64,000 nt of DNA from Aerococcus sp. Group 1 (GCF_000193205.1 NC_015278.1:1240001-1304000); one strand, 5' to 3'. Positions 38,280 through 47,851 are shown, counted from the first letter of the stretch. The notes: generated by a model not told the origin, from the sequence alone. Numbers and translations: made by a program.

Positions 38280-40068
38280 TCGTCAATTAATGAAGAGTCT
38301 CTGGCACTTTATTTCTCCCTACCGCTTTAAGTTCAGTTTAAGTGTTATTTGTACAATCGTTCTATGTCTATCAAATGTCCTTGAACCAATTGTCCTAGGC
38401 TTAGCAATTACTGAAATCTCTAAAAATATCTTAGCCATCATGAATAATGTGCCAGGAGCTGGAATTAACTATGACTACTTATTAAAGATCATGGCCCTCT
38501 ACTTTCTACGGGGAATCTTCTACCATGGTTCTTTTTACCTCAGTCAATACTGGTTAACTGAAGTCGTGCAGCATTCGATTTATGATTTGCGTAATGCCAT
38601 TAGTCATAAAGCAAATCGCCTACCTGTTTCCTATTTCGATAAAAATCAAACGGGCGATATTCTTAGCCGTATGACTAACGACGTGGATACCTTATCCAAC
38701 GCCCTCCAGCAATCAGTTCTTCCCCTATTAACCGGCGTTTTACAAATTAGTTTTGCCTTAATCAGTATGTTTATTTTGCATTGGAAGCTGGCCCTGGTTA
38801 GTGTCATCTCGATGCCTATCACTTACTTGAGTGCAAAAACTATTTTGAATTATTCCCAACCAATCTTTAAAAAACAAGCAGATGCTTTGGGGCACCTCTT
38901 TGGCTATACTCAAGAACAATTATCCGGCTACACCGAAATAAAGGTCTATAACAAAGAAAACGAGTCGGTTGATGAATTTGAAAAACGTAACCAAAATCTG
39001 CAGGAAGTTGGCTTTAAAGCTGCATTCCTAGCTGAAATTCTCCAACCCATCTTAAGCTTTATTTCTAATTTAGCTTATATTGTAATCACTGGGCTAGGTG
39101 CTTATTTCGTCTTTATCCAACAATTAACCATTGGTAACTTACAAGCCTTTGTCCAATATGTCTGGCAAATTAACCAACCCATCCAAACCATCACCCAACT
39201 TATCGGGGTGATTCAAAGTGCCGTAGCGGCCAGTCAGCGGATCTTCACTTTCCTTGGTGAAGAAGAAGTTTACCAAAAACCAGTGACTGAACATCTCCCT
39301 CTAACAATTAAGGGACAAATCAGCTTTGACCATGTGAAATTTGCCTATGATGAGGATAATATCTTAATGCACGATGTCTCCTTTACCGTAGAACCCGGTC
39401 AAACAGTTGCCATTGTTGGTCCAACTGGAGCAGGTAAAACCACCCTGATTAACCTACTCATGCGCTTCTACGATGTCCAGGACGGGTCAATTAATGTTGA
39501 TGGCATTAATATCAAGGACATCAGCCGACACGATTTGAGAAGCCATATTGGGATGGTCCTACAAGATGCCTGGCTCTATACAGATACTATCCGTGAAAAT
39601 ATTCGCCTTGGCGATTTAGAAGCCAGTGATTATGAAGTGATTGATGCTGCTAAGATAGCCAATGTTGATCATTTTATCCGTACCCTACCTGGCGGCTATG
39701 ATATGGAAATCAATGAGGAAGGCAGCAACGTTTCCCTAGGTCAAAAGCAACTCATGACCATCGCCCGAGCGATCGTATCTGATCCTGATATTCTTATTCT
39801 CGATGAGGCAACTTCCTCGGTTGATACTCGCTTAGAGCAATTAATTCAATCTGCAATGGACCGGATCATGGAGAACCGCACCAGCTTCGTCATTGCCCAC
39901 CGCCTATCAACCATCCGTAATGCCGACATCATCCTAGTCATGAAAAATGGTGATATTATCGAACACGGTAACCATGATAGTCTCATGGCTAAAGACGGTT
40001 TCTATGCGGATCTTTACAATAGTCAATTTAACCAAGAAAGTGCCGCAGAAATTCACATGGGCTATTAG
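38269..40068 (+). CDS. Heterodimeric ABC exporter, catalytic half (LmrD/BmrD-like)
   Basis: 599 residues: about six membrane helices (to about 330), then an NBD with Walker A GPTGAGKTT, Walker B ILILDEATSSVD with the catalytic Glu, and switch His in AHRLSTI. Its signature is altered to VSLGQKQL, which fits the partner's weak Walker B: together they build the degenerate site, while this Walker B plus the partner's LSGGQ form the active site. It overlaps the partner gene by 11 bases. The substrate is not known. Confidence 0.93.
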   Translation: MENNRQLMKSLWHFISPYRFKFSLSVICTIVLCLSNVLEPIVLGLAITEISKNILAIMNNVPGAGINYDYLLKIMALYFLRGIFYHGSFYLSQYWLTEVVQHSIYDLRNAISHKANRLPVSYFDKNQTGDILSRMTNDVDTLSNALQQSVLPLLTGVLQISFALISMFILHWKLALVSVISMPITYLSAKTILNYSQPIFKKQADALGHLFGYTQEQLSGYTEIKVYNKENESVDEFEKRNQNLQEVGFKAAFLAEILQPILSFISNLAYIVITGLGAYFVFIQQLTIGNLQAFVQYVWQINQPIQTITQLIGVIQSAVAASQRIFTFLGEEEVYQKPVTEHLPLTIKGQISFDHVKFAYDEDNILMHDVSFTVEPGQTVAIVGPTGAGKTTLINLLMRFYDVQDGSINVDGINIKDISRHDLRSHIGMVLQDAWLYTDTIRENIRLGDLEASDYEVIDAAKIANVDHFIRTLPGGYDMEINEEGSNVSLGQKQLMTIARAIVSDPDILILDEATSSVDTRLEQLIQSAMDRIMENRTSFVIAHRLSTIRNADIILVMKNGDIIEHGNHDSLMAKDGFYADLYNSQFNQESAAEIHMGY

Positions 40069-40146
40069 TAAATTTATTTTTTACTAAATGTATCTATACA
40101 TTGGACTTCTACATGCCTTGACAACACTCATTATAATTTTCATAAG

Positions 40147-40180
40147 AAAAGGCTGGGATAAAAACCCCAGCCTCTTTCTT
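40147..40180. terminator. Bidirectional terminator
   Basis: AGGCTGGG and CCCAGCCT arms around ATAAAAAC with a T-rich tail, between the convergent exporter and AI-2E-family genes. The core resembles the terminator that opens the dispersed repeats. Confidence 0.8.
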
Positions 40181-40181
40181 T

Positions 40182-41348
40182 TTATTTAGGATCAATTTCT
40201 GCGCTCCAGGTCTCGATATCTAATTCTTTCAGATCGAGTCGATGATTAATGGTGGCTGCTGTGAGCTGGTATATTACAGATACCGTAGGGACACTGAGTA
40301 ACATTCCTGGTAAGCCAAAGAAGGCCCCGCCGACAGTCACAGCGACCAAAGTCCACAAACCAGGTAAACCAACGCTCCCTCCGACAACACGAGGGTAAAT
40401 AATATTTCCTTCCAGTTGTTGCACAACAGTTATAAAAATAATAAATAGGATCGCTTTGGTCGGACTAGTCACAACGATTAGCATGGCCCCGGCAACTGCT
40501 CCGAAGATTGCTCCAAAAATAGGAATCAAACCCGAAGCCCCCATTATCACTGAAATAGTTAAAGCATATGGAAAATGACAAATTAACATGCCGATATAAA
40601 CCATAATTCCAAGTATAAAAGCTTCCAGAACCTGGCCACTAACAAAATTAGTGAAAACATCATTGGCTAACTTTCCCACATTGACTAAGTAATTTGCCCA
40701 AGGTAAATTACATATGGCATAGATGACTTTCTTTACTTGTCTGGTTAAAGTTTCCTTAGCCGAAACCACAGTAATCCCAAAAACCAAAGAAATAAATAAA
40801 TTAAACAGACTATTCACCAGGCCAATACCGATAGTAAAGGTTTGTGAAAGCAAATTGGTAGCTAAGGATTGCACGAAGGCGATGGCTCTTTGGGCTAAAT
40901 TATTTAAATTGATATCCAATTGTTGGATATAAGTCACTAATTCAGGATGACGGTCAATAAAACGCATGACCTTAGAGATGACTTGACTAATGGTTGTAGG
41001 CACGATAGAAATAAATGAAGTGATCGTATCCTCAAAATCAGGTAAGACTAAGAAGATTAAAAAGTATATCAATAAGACGATAAGAATCAAGGAAAGGACA
41101 ATGGCTAAGCCACGCAAGGTTTTCCGATGTCTTTTAAAATAATCGAATCTTTTTAAGTATTTTTCAATATAATTTACCGGAATCGATAGAATAAAGGCAA
41201 TGGCTGCCCCAACTAAAAATGGACTAATTACATTTTGAATCTGGCCCATAAAATTACTGATAATATTTAAATTATTCATTATCCAAAGGACCGCCAAAAG
41301 AATGGCTATTCCACTAAAAACTTTTATCCAATTCTTTTCAAAATTCAT
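40182..41348 (-). CDS. AI-2E family transporter-like membrane protein (1)
   Basis: 388 residues with about seven to eight membrane segments and the conserved C-terminal block (SGLIPIFGAIFGAVAG, IYPRVVGGSVGLPGLW, GGAFFGLPGMLLSVP) of the AI-2E/PerM family. The ATG follows AGGAGAAATG. Members include TqsA, PerM and Na+/H+ antiporter-like proteins, so a signalling role should not be assumed. It is last in a likely operon with the thioesterase and coaA, with a 12-base gap to coaA. A second paralogue lies at 59304. Confidence 0.88.
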   Translation of the reverse strand: MNFEKNWIKVFSGIAILLAVLWIMNNLNIISNFMGQIQNVISPFLVGAAIAFILSIPVNYIEKYLKRFDYFKRHRKTLRGLAIVLSLILIVLLIYFLIFLVLPDFEDTITSFISIVPTTISQVISKVMRFIDRHPELVTYIQQLDINLNNLAQRAIAFVQSLATNLLSQTFTIGIGLVNSLFNLFISLVFGITVVSAKETLTRQVKKVIYAICNLPWANYLVNVGKLANDVFTNFVSGQVLEAFILGIMVYIGMLICHFPYALTISVIMGASGLIPIFGAIFGAVAGAMLIVVTSPTKAILFIIFITVVQQLEGNIIYPRVVGGSVGLPGLWTLVAVTVGGAFFGLPGMLLSVPTVSVIYQLTAATINHRLDLKELDIETWSAEIDPK

Positions 41349-41360
41349 TTTTCATTTCTC

Positions 41361-42293
41361 CTAATAGCGTCGCATTCTAATTGAATCAATATAGTGATTT
41401 TCAATTTTGTGAATAACTATGTCTGCCCGATCTCGAGTGGGTAAAATATAGTCTTCCAAGTTAACTAAATTAATGTTTTCCCAAGTCCGTTTAGCTGAAC
41501 GTAAAGCATCGTCTAATGACATCTTACTATATCGTTGGTTATAGTGATCAGGGTCTTTCAAAGCATTTTCACGAAGTAAAATAAAACGTTCCATATACCA
41601 TTTTTCAATTAATTCAGTATCGGCATCAACATAAATAGACAGATCAGCATATTCACCAATAAAAAACTGGTCTGATCCAAGGAATTGTAAAACATTGATC
41701 CCCTCAACAATGAGAATATGGGGCGATTTAATTTCTCGATAGGCATTAATCCGGTCATAACTCTCATGAGAGTACAAAGGGACTTTGAGCCGCTGCTTAT
41801 TGCTCTTGACAGCCATGAAAAACTTCTTTAATTCGTGCATATCATAGCTTTCCGGAAAGCCCTTACGGTGCATTAAATCCCAATGTTCTAATTGCTCATT
41901 AGGATACAAAAAGCCATCGGTAGTAATTAATTCAACATCTAAATAGGGAAAAAATTGCGATAAAAAGAGTTGCAATAGACGCGCCGTAGTACTTTTACCA
42001 ACGGCAACACTTCCCGATATGCCAATAATAAAAGGTGGTATTTTATCATTAATGCCTAAAAATTGATTGCGTTCAATAATCAAGCTTTGATAATTTTTAA
42101 AGTATATACTAATTAATTGTGTGAGAGGCTGATAAATATCATTAGCATCTTCTAAAGTCAGATGGTCATTAAAAGCCAGCAAGGCCTCTAATTGCTTCTC
42201 GGTTAATTTCACATTAATATCAGATGTAATTTCGTCACGATAAGCATGCCAATCGTCACGATCAATAATATGATACATATTATTGAAAGCCAT
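41361..42293 (-). CDS. coaA: Pantothenate kinase, type I
   Basis: 310 residues. It catalyses the first step of coenzyme A synthesis. Walker A GSVAVGKST is near residue 100, and the pantothenate-binding and catalytic regions TTDGFLYPN, HRKGFPESYD and EGINVLQ follow as in E. coli CoaA. This type is feedback-inhibited by CoA. It is 12 bases from the thioesterase gene upstream, a sensible partner because both touch acyl-carrier and CoA metabolism. Confidence 0.96.
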   Translation of the reverse strand: MAFNNMYHIIDRDDWHAYRDEITSDINVKLTEKQLEALLAFNDHLTLEDANDIYQPLTQLISIYFKNYQSLIIERNQFLGINDKIPPFIIGISGSVAVGKSTTARLLQLFLSQFFPYLDVELITTDGFLYPNEQLEHWDLMHRKGFPESYDMHELKKFFMAVKSNKQRLKVPLYSHESYDRINAYREIKSPHILIVEGINVLQFLGSDQFFIGEYADLSIYVDADTELIEKWYMERFILLRENALKDPDHYNQRYSKMSLDDALRSAKRTWENINLVNLEDYILPTRDRADIVIHKIENHYIDSIRMRRY

Positions 42294-42305
42294 TCCCTAA
42301 ACCCC

Positions 42306-43064
42306 TTACTTGTCTTTTCTATTCCAAGATATTTCAACACTTGCATGAATATTATCATCAAAGGATACTATCTTATGCTTGGTCAATAACTGCTTATCGC
42401 CTGCTTGGTTGATTTCTGATTTTAACCAGCCGCGATCCCCCTCATAGAGCTCGTGTTTATAGCTGATAATCAAATCTTTAACCTGCCAGCTCTCTATAAA
42501 TTCTTGACCCACTTGCCTAAATATCCAATCCAAATAAACTAAATTGTTAACATGCTTATTCTGATCAATCGCTTGATGATCTACCAAGAATTCACTCAGC
42601 AAATCGGCATCTTCTGTTGGTGAAAATTTAATTTTATTCAAACGAATGCGCTTACTAATATCAATCCCTAGCTTGGCATCTAAAGAGTGCGTATCAACCC
42701 GCTCGATTTGACGACTGACAAAATCAATCAAAGTATATACCATGGTACACTTGGCTAAAAGGGCTCTATCTTGATCAACTAAGCTAAAGCTTCTTTTTAC
42801 AAAGAAGGCATTAGCCCCTATCAACTCTGTGGTCACAGTGACTGATTCATTACATTCTGCTAGGCGGTTAATACTTAGGTGATTTTCAACGATTACCCAG
42901 ATATAACGCGAGTCCAGCGACCAAAGTCCGGCCTGCTTTAGGGCTTGGTCGTGATCAGCAGAGAGGGCTAAAAAGAGAGCAATGAGGCCCTTAATTTGAA
43001 TACAACCTTCTTGATCACATTGATCCTGACTGATAATAATATCTTTTTGATAAGACGCTGCCAT
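42306..43064 (-). CDS. Acyl-ACP thioesterase
   Basis: 252 residues: two hot-dog folds of the bacterial acyl-ACP thioesterase family (PF01643), which release fatty acids from ACP. The first repeat holds RYIWVIVENHL. The second holds the catalytic DQNKHVNNLVYLDW near residue 168, with the Asp, Asn and His of the family active site. The ATG lies behind GAAGAAGGGG. It is the first gene of the thioesterase-coaA-AI-2E cluster. Chain-length preference cannot be read. Confidence 0.9.
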   Translation of the reverse strand: MAASYQKDIIISQDQCDQEGCIQIKGLIALFLALSADHDQALKQAGLWSLDSRYIWVIVENHLSINRLAECNESVTVTTELIGANAFFVKRSFSLVDQDRALLAKCTMVYTLIDFVSRQIERVDTHSLDAKLGIDISKRIRLNKIKFSPTEDADLLSEFLVDHQAIDQNKHVNNLVYLDWIFRQVGQEFIESWQVKDLIISYKHELYEGDRGWLKSEINQAGDKQLLTKHKIVSFDDNIHASVEISWNRKDK

Positions 43065-43199
43065 TGAACCCCTTCTTCACAAAATTGTACTTGAACATTT
43101 AGAATATATCGACTTCCATTATAGCATTTAACTGTCCTATAAATAAATAATAAAATAAGAAAAGCTCTAATAAACTCAGGCATTCTGACCCCCAAGCCT

Positions 43200-43233
43200 T
43201 TGACTAGTCAAGTATTCTCTTTTCATCTATAAT
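43200..43233 (+). promoter_or_regulatory. Promoter with overlapping palindrome
   Basis: -10 TATAAT at 43228-43233 and a -35-like TAGTCA at 43205-43210, 17 bases apart. The perfect palindrome TTGACTAGTCAA (43200-43211) covers the -35 and could be an operator. Confidence 0.5.
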
Positions 43234-43266
43234 GGAGCTAGTTTAAAGATATAGGGGAGTGAAAAT

Positions 43267-43560
43267 ATGCAAATTCGAATTAGTGATCAGGCATTAAAGT
43301 TTTTCAAAGAAGATATGGATTTAGGTTCCGGGGATGCTGTCCGTTTCACCAGTAAGGTCTATGGAAAAACCAACATTCATGAAGGTGTGTCGGTAATGGT
43401 TCAAGTCAGTCAACCACAAAAAGTCCTGGTAAGTGAAACAATCGATGGCATCATCTTCTTTGCTGAAGAAGATGATGCTTGGTTTTACAATGATCACTCT
43501 CTAGAAGTTGACTACGATGAAGAAGAAGAAAAATTATTATTTACTTTTGTTGATGACTAA
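43267..43560 (+). CDS. HesB/IscA-like small protein without cysteines
   Basis: 97 residues. Fold features of the HesB/YadR group (ISDQALKFFKEDM; SVMVQVSQPQ; GIIFFAEEDDAWFYND; SLEVDYDEEEEKLLF). The three cysteines that bind Fe-S clusters in true IscA/SufA are all missing, so it is not a classical cluster carrier. Similar cysteine-free proteins are common in Firmicutes and their role is unknown. It is followed after 20 bases by the phasin-like gene, likely the same transcript. Confidence 0.75.
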   Translation: MQIRISDQALKFFKEDMDLGSGDAVRFTSKVYGKTNIHEGVSVMVQVSQPQKVLVSETIDGIIFFAEEDDAWFYNDHSLEVDYDEEEEKLLFTFVDD

Positions 43561-43580
43561 TTAAAAGGGGCAATGTAATT

Positions 43581-43847
43581 ATGGATAATCTAAAAAAATT
43601 ATTTTTAGCTGCTGTCGGTGGTACTAGCCTAACTTTAGAAAAAGCTCAAGAAATGATCAAACAGGCCATTGATAAGGGACAAATAACTGTCCAAGAGGGT
43701 AAAGAACTGACTGAAGACTTAAAACGTAGCTTTACCGACCGAACTCAAAAACAATCGCTTTCAGAACAAATCGAATCCTTGCAAGTACAAGTTGATAATT
43801 TATCTGACCAAGTGAATCAGTTATCAGAAAAATTAAATGAGATCTAA
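43581..43847 (+). CDS. Phasin-like coiled-coil protein
   Basis: 88 residues with no cysteines or membrane segment. The N-terminal half (FLAAVGGTSLTLEKAQEMIK, DKGQITVQEGKELTEDL) resembles the PhaF/phasin-like short proteins that often stand before aarF/ubiB genes in Firmicutes. The last 30 residues are clean heptads (SLQVQVDNLSDQVNQLSEKL), so it should oligomerise. The function is unknown; polymer-granule binding is only suggested by family name. It is followed by a terminator and then the aarF-like gene. Confidence 0.75.
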   Translation: MDNLKKLFLAAVGGTSLTLEKAQEMIKQAIDKGQITVQEGKELTEDLKRSFTDRTQKQSLSEQIESLQVQVDNLSDQVNQLSEKLNEI

Positions 43848-43861
43848 GAAAATGTTTTCTT

Positions 43862-43889
43862 AACGCTTATCTAAGGGTAAGCGTTTTTT
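43862..43889 (+). terminator. Terminator after the phasin-like gene
   Basis: AACGCTTA and TAAGCGTT arms, eight-base loop, six T. Confidence 0.85.
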
Positions 43890-44059
43890 CATAAGGCTGA
43901 ATCGCCATAGAAAATAACTGATTAATCAGAATTCAAGGATAAATATTTGGCTTAGACGTCAGTCAAGAGTTAATCAGCTCATTGAGAACTTTTTGCTTTT
44001 ACTAGAACAAGACTGGGCCGAGTAATTATTTATACCCATCTTTTTTAGGAAGTGATCGC

Positions 44060-45654
44060 ATGGCAAATAGAACACATCGCTTAAGTGAAATCATTCAAGT
44101 TTTAGCTAACTTTGGTTTTGGAGAAGTTTACCAGCGCAGTTTTAAAAAATTGGATGTCCAGGAAAGTGCTAAAAATTTAAGACAGGCTTTTGAAGCCTTG
44201 GGCCCTTCCTTTATTAAAATTGGTCAGATACTCTCTACTCGAAACGACCTCCTCTCTGAACCTTACATCTTAGAATTGCAAAAGCTACAACACTCTGCTC
44301 CTCCCTTTTCCTACCAAGAAGCCGAACAAATTATTAGAGAAGAATTAGGAGAAGCTCCTGAACAATGCTTCGCAAGTTTTGCTAAAGAAGCCCTAGCTAC
44401 TGGATCGATTGCACAAATCCACCGGGCCCAATTACAAACTGGTCAAGAGGTCGTGGTTAAAATCCAACGTCCCCAAATCAAAGAGCAATTAATCTCCGAT
44501 ATTGATTTATTCATTCACGTTATCAATAAAATTCCTACTATTTTCACAAATATTATCTCCAATCCAGTGGCTATTCTCCGGGAAATTCGCCAGCAGAGTC
44601 TTTTAGAGATGGATTTCTTAAATGAAGCAAATAATATGCGACGTTTCCAAAGCAACCATGAAAAGCGTTCCTTGATTGGCGTTCCCAACTATTATGGTGA
44701 TTTAACCACCCACAAAGTATTGGTTATGGACTATATTGCGGGGGTTTCTATTGGTAGTGTCTCAAAGTTAAAACAAATGGGCTATGACTTGAATAATATC
44801 GCCGAAAAGCTGGTCTATTCTTTTCTTTACCAGGTATTTGAGGATGGTTTTTACCATGCCGATCCCCACCCCGGCAATATTCTCATTAGTCAGGAAAAAT
44901 TTATTTTATTGACCTAGGAATGATGGGGACACTCTCCTCCTCCGATCAAAAATTATTAATTAATTTATTAGAGGCCCTAGCTTTTAAGGATATTGATGAA
45001 TTAGTCCACCTCCTACAGATCATCTGTAAGGGGCCTCGGATCACTGACCAGTATAGCCTGTATAAGGATGTTCAGTGGTTATTTGAGCGTTACCTCACCA
45101 CTGGCCTGGAAGCGATTGATATGGGAGAAATTTTTCAAGAAGTCATGAAAACTGCCTTAAAATATAAGTTAACTTTTCCCACTAAGTTCGTCCAATTAAG
45201 TAAAACCGTGATTATCTTAGAAGGCATCTGCGAATCCTTGAATCCTGAATTTGATTTTATGTCTATTTTTATGGATTTTACCTTCCATCACTCCTTATTA
45301 GAGCAGAGTCGTTTATTCAACAAGGATCACTTGCTTCGCGAATCAACGCGTTTATTGCGGTCGGGTATTTCTCTCCCCCAGCAAGCCAACCAGGCTCTCT
45401 CTGAATTCATTAAGGGCCGTACGACAATAAATATCTCCATGCGAGAAGTTAAAGAGTTAACTAAAGAACTTAATCAGATCATTAACCGAATTGTTACAGC
45501 CCTCATTTTGTCAGCAATAATCATCTCATCCGGCTTTATCGTTTCCCAAAACAATAGCCACTATGCCGGCAATATCGCCCTACTATTCTTTGTCATGGGA
45601 GTAGTCCTTGGGCTCTATCTGCTCTATTCCTTTGTTCGTTCACGAAAAAAATAA
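44060..45654 (+). CDS. AarF/UbiB kinase-like protein (apparent frameshift)
   Basis: Carries the atypical-kinase motifs of the UbiB/ABC1 family: KxGQ in FIKIGQILSTRND near 55, the Ala-rich loop ATGSIAQIHRA near 113, VVVKIQRP near 132 and the catalytic/metal loop ADPHPGN near 275. The next motif, DLGMMG, is in another frame. One extra base in the A run 44895-44899 or the T run 44904-44907 restores 531 residues. Two C-terminal membrane segments follow, as in full UbiB. Family members support quinone or lipid metabolism through ATPase activity. AGGAAGTG precedes the ATG by five bases. Confidence 0.88.
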
Positions 45655-45668
45655 TAGCTAATATTAAA

Positions 45669-45706
45669 CCAGGAGAATAGAGCTTTTGGCTCTTCCTCCT
45701 GGTTTT
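45669..45706. terminator. Bidirectional terminator
   Basis: CCAGGAG and CTCCTGG outer arms with AGAGC/GCTCT inside, then TTTTCC, between convergent genes. Confidence 0.75.
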
Positions 45707-45773
45707 CCTCATTTATTCTTTTATCATGTCTAGTCAATCGATAAAAACTAGTCTCACGCTTTTCACATAAGGA

Positions 45774-46931
45774 TTAATCTTTCATGTCTTCTACATCTTG
45801 AAAGTCTTTATCCTTCTTTCCGCGTCTTAGGCGTTTTCTAAAGTGCGTTTTCATTAATTTATTAAGACTTTCAAGGGAAATTTCTTCGCCCTTAGCCTCC
45901 GATTCTGCAATAATGGTTAATACTTCAATATAGGACATAGCTAAGGCAGTCGTCACCATAGCAGCAGTCGATCCTGAGATCAGCCCCCCTAATGCAGATC
46001 CTAAACCTGGAATAAACTTCACCAAGTTGGAGGCAATGGTTCGCCCGATATAAGTCGCCCCACCAGTCCCGATCACTGCCCCTAGGATACTAATGACTTG
46101 CTTACTTTGCATAGATATGCCGAAAATAGCTGTTATCCTAGCTAGCATAGTAATTTGAATTGGCACGAGCAAAGTGGCGTCAGAGAAAGGAATCGGGGAA
46201 AAACCGACTCCAAAAGTCATGGCTACTGACTTTTTTGCCCAACGGCGAGCAGCCTTGGCCTTCCGTTTAATATCAATCCGTTGAGCATTGGTAAAAGCGG
46301 GATGAACGTTTTCCGGAATAACTAAGAAAGTTAAATTAAGTAAGTCTTCCAAGCCGAAAGCTTCAATAGTGACTTGGTCATTAATTCTGTAATCGGCTGC
46401 CATGACTGGAATGACACCCTGGATAGGTAAATTAAGACTTTCAATATAAGCCTTCATGGTATCGCCTGCTTCACCAATTGATTGGGTCAAAACGACAATA
46501 ACTGGCATATGGTCAGCGAGCTGCTCAATCAAGTCAATTTCCATTTCTTCAATCCGTTGAGAATTCGCATTGATACAGTAATAAGCTGCGTGCAAATGGC
46601 TGCCCTCTTTAGTGAGATCAGCTTGTAAAGCATTAATTTCTTTTTTAATTTGCTTTTGAACTTCTTTTGAAAGCTCTAGCCCCCGACTATCATATAAATT
46701 GATGGGCATGTCTTCTTTACTAAGCTTTTGAATATGTTGGGTGATGGGTTTTCCTACGCCCGTTTTAGCCAGTTCTTCTCGAAAGATATTATTAATTAAA
46801 GTACTTTTACCCACACCAGTTTTTCCAACGACGAGGATTTCAATTTTTTCCATTTCATTAATAGTATCGCCAGCCTGGTTGAGTAAATCGTCTGCGAGTG
46901 AAAAATCAAAGTTTTTAGGATTAAATGCCAT
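45774..46931 (-). CDS. GTPase with DUF697 membrane-associated C-terminal domain
   Basis: 385 residues. An Era/EngA-like GTPase domain has G1 VGKTGVGKST near residue 37 and G3 YDSRGLE near 80. The G4 position reads LTQS and not NKxD, so base selectivity may differ. From about 230 a DUF697 region with hydrophobic, Gly-rich helices (GAVIGTGGATYIG, GLGSALGGLISG) suggests membrane association, and a Lys/Arg-rich tail ends the protein. The start follows GAGGAGG. The family is widespread, but its function is not established. Confidence 0.85.
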   Translation of the reverse strand: MAFNPKNFDFSLADDLLNQAGDTINEMEKIEILVVGKTGVGKSTLINNIFREELAKTGVGKPITQHIQKLSKEDMPINLYDSRGLELSKEVQKQIKKEINALQADLTKEGSHLHAAYYCINANSQRIEEMEIDLIEQLADHMPVIVVLTQSIGEAGDTMKAYIESLNLPIQGVIPVMAADYRINDQVTIEAFGLEDLLNLTFLVIPENVHPAFTNAQRIDIKRKAKAARRWAKKSVAMTFGVGFSPIPFSDATLLVPIQITMLARITAIFGISMQSKQVISILGAVIGTGGATYIGRTIASNLVKFIPGLGSALGGLISGSTAAMVTTALAMSYIEVLTIIAESEAKGEEISLESLNKLMKTHFRKRLRRGKKDKDFQDVEDMKD

Positions 46932-47104
46932 TCTGCTACCTCCTCAGTTCCCTACAATTATAGCAGAAGACGCTATTAAAGATAAATTAGGACGACTTTA
47001 ACTCAAGCTTGCAAGACAACTCCAGATTTTCTTCCTTCAACACCGATTAAGGACTTGTGTTATTATATAATTATAAAGTGAGCTTAATGGAAAGTAGGAT
47101 AACC

Positions 47105-47782
47105 ATGGAAAAGCAACAAAACCTCTTGTTTTCAAATCCCCAGATATTGAATTCGCGGTCCTATCAAGTAACAAGTCAAATTTTTAGTGCGATTAGTCAT
47201 GGCATCGGCTTACTGTTAGCCTTAATTGGCACGGGGCTTTTAATTAGTAAAGCTTTCCAATTTCAAGAACTTAACCGGCTGATGGCTTACACCATTTATG
47301 GCTTATCGATGATTAACTTATATTTCTTTTCAACCATGTACCACGCTCTATATTTTACCAAGGTAGCCCCAGTCTTCCGCTTTTTTGATCATTGCAGTAT
47401 TTATTTTCTCATTGCTGGCTCCTATAGCCCTTTTTGTTTAATTGCTTTAAATAACTCCCTGGGCTGGCTAATTTTCTTCATTGAGTGGTTGATTGTAGCC
47501 TTAGGTCTTTATTGTGAAATCTATAAGCGGCCTTGGTTGAAAAAATACTCAACCTTCATTTATTTAAGTATGGGCTGGCTAGCTGTCTTTATTGTTTACC
47601 CAATCATCCATTCGGTATCTCTGGCTGGCCTTCTATGGCTTTTAGCCGGAGGACTTTTTTATTCGCTAGGAACTTCTTTCTATCGTTTCGATCATAAATA
47701 TGTCTATTTCCATACCATTTGGCACCTCTTTGTTCTATTAGGGACCGTCTGCCAATTTATATCGATTTATTTTTATGTTTAA
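47105..47782 (+). CDS. Hemolysin III / PAQR-family membrane protein
   Basis: 225 residues from ATG 47105, which has AGTAGGAT upstream; an earlier in-frame start at 47057 lacks one. Seven membrane segments. The PAQR/HlyIII metal-site motifs are present: SAISHGIG near 28, FSTMYHAL near 80, FDHCSIYFLIAGSYSPF near 100 and FHTIWHLFVLLG near 205. Despite the name, a lytic role is not shown for most members; they are thought to be membrane hydrolases or membrane-fluidity proteins. It is monocistronic. Confidence 0.9.
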   Translation: MEKQQNLLFSNPQILNSRSYQVTSQIFSAISHGIGLLLALIGTGLLISKAFQFQELNRLMAYTIYGLSMINLYFFSTMYHALYFTKVAPVFRFFDHCSIYFLIAGSYSPFCLIALNNSLGWLIFFIEWLIVALGLYCEIYKRPWLKKYSTFIYLSMGWLAVFIVYPIIHSVSLAGLLWLLAGGLFYSLGTSFYRFDHKYVYFHTIWHLFVLLGTVCQFISIYFYV

Positions 47783-47822
47783 CTCGCCTAATGAAGCAGG
47801 AACTTGCTAGAACAACTTTATT

Positions 47823-47851
47823 TAGGCAAAGCTCTGTCATTATGCTAAAAT
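47823..47851 (+). promoter_or_regulatory. Promoter of rpoY-rnjA
   Basis: -35 TAGGCA (47823-47828), 17 bases, extended -10 TGCTAAAAT (hexamer 47846-47851), 65 bases before rpoY. Confidence 0.6.

Noticed and set aside
47105..47782. Hemolysin virulence factor
   Set aside because: The HlyIII/PAQR name is historical; the sequence shows a seven-helix membrane protein with a metal site and no toxin features.
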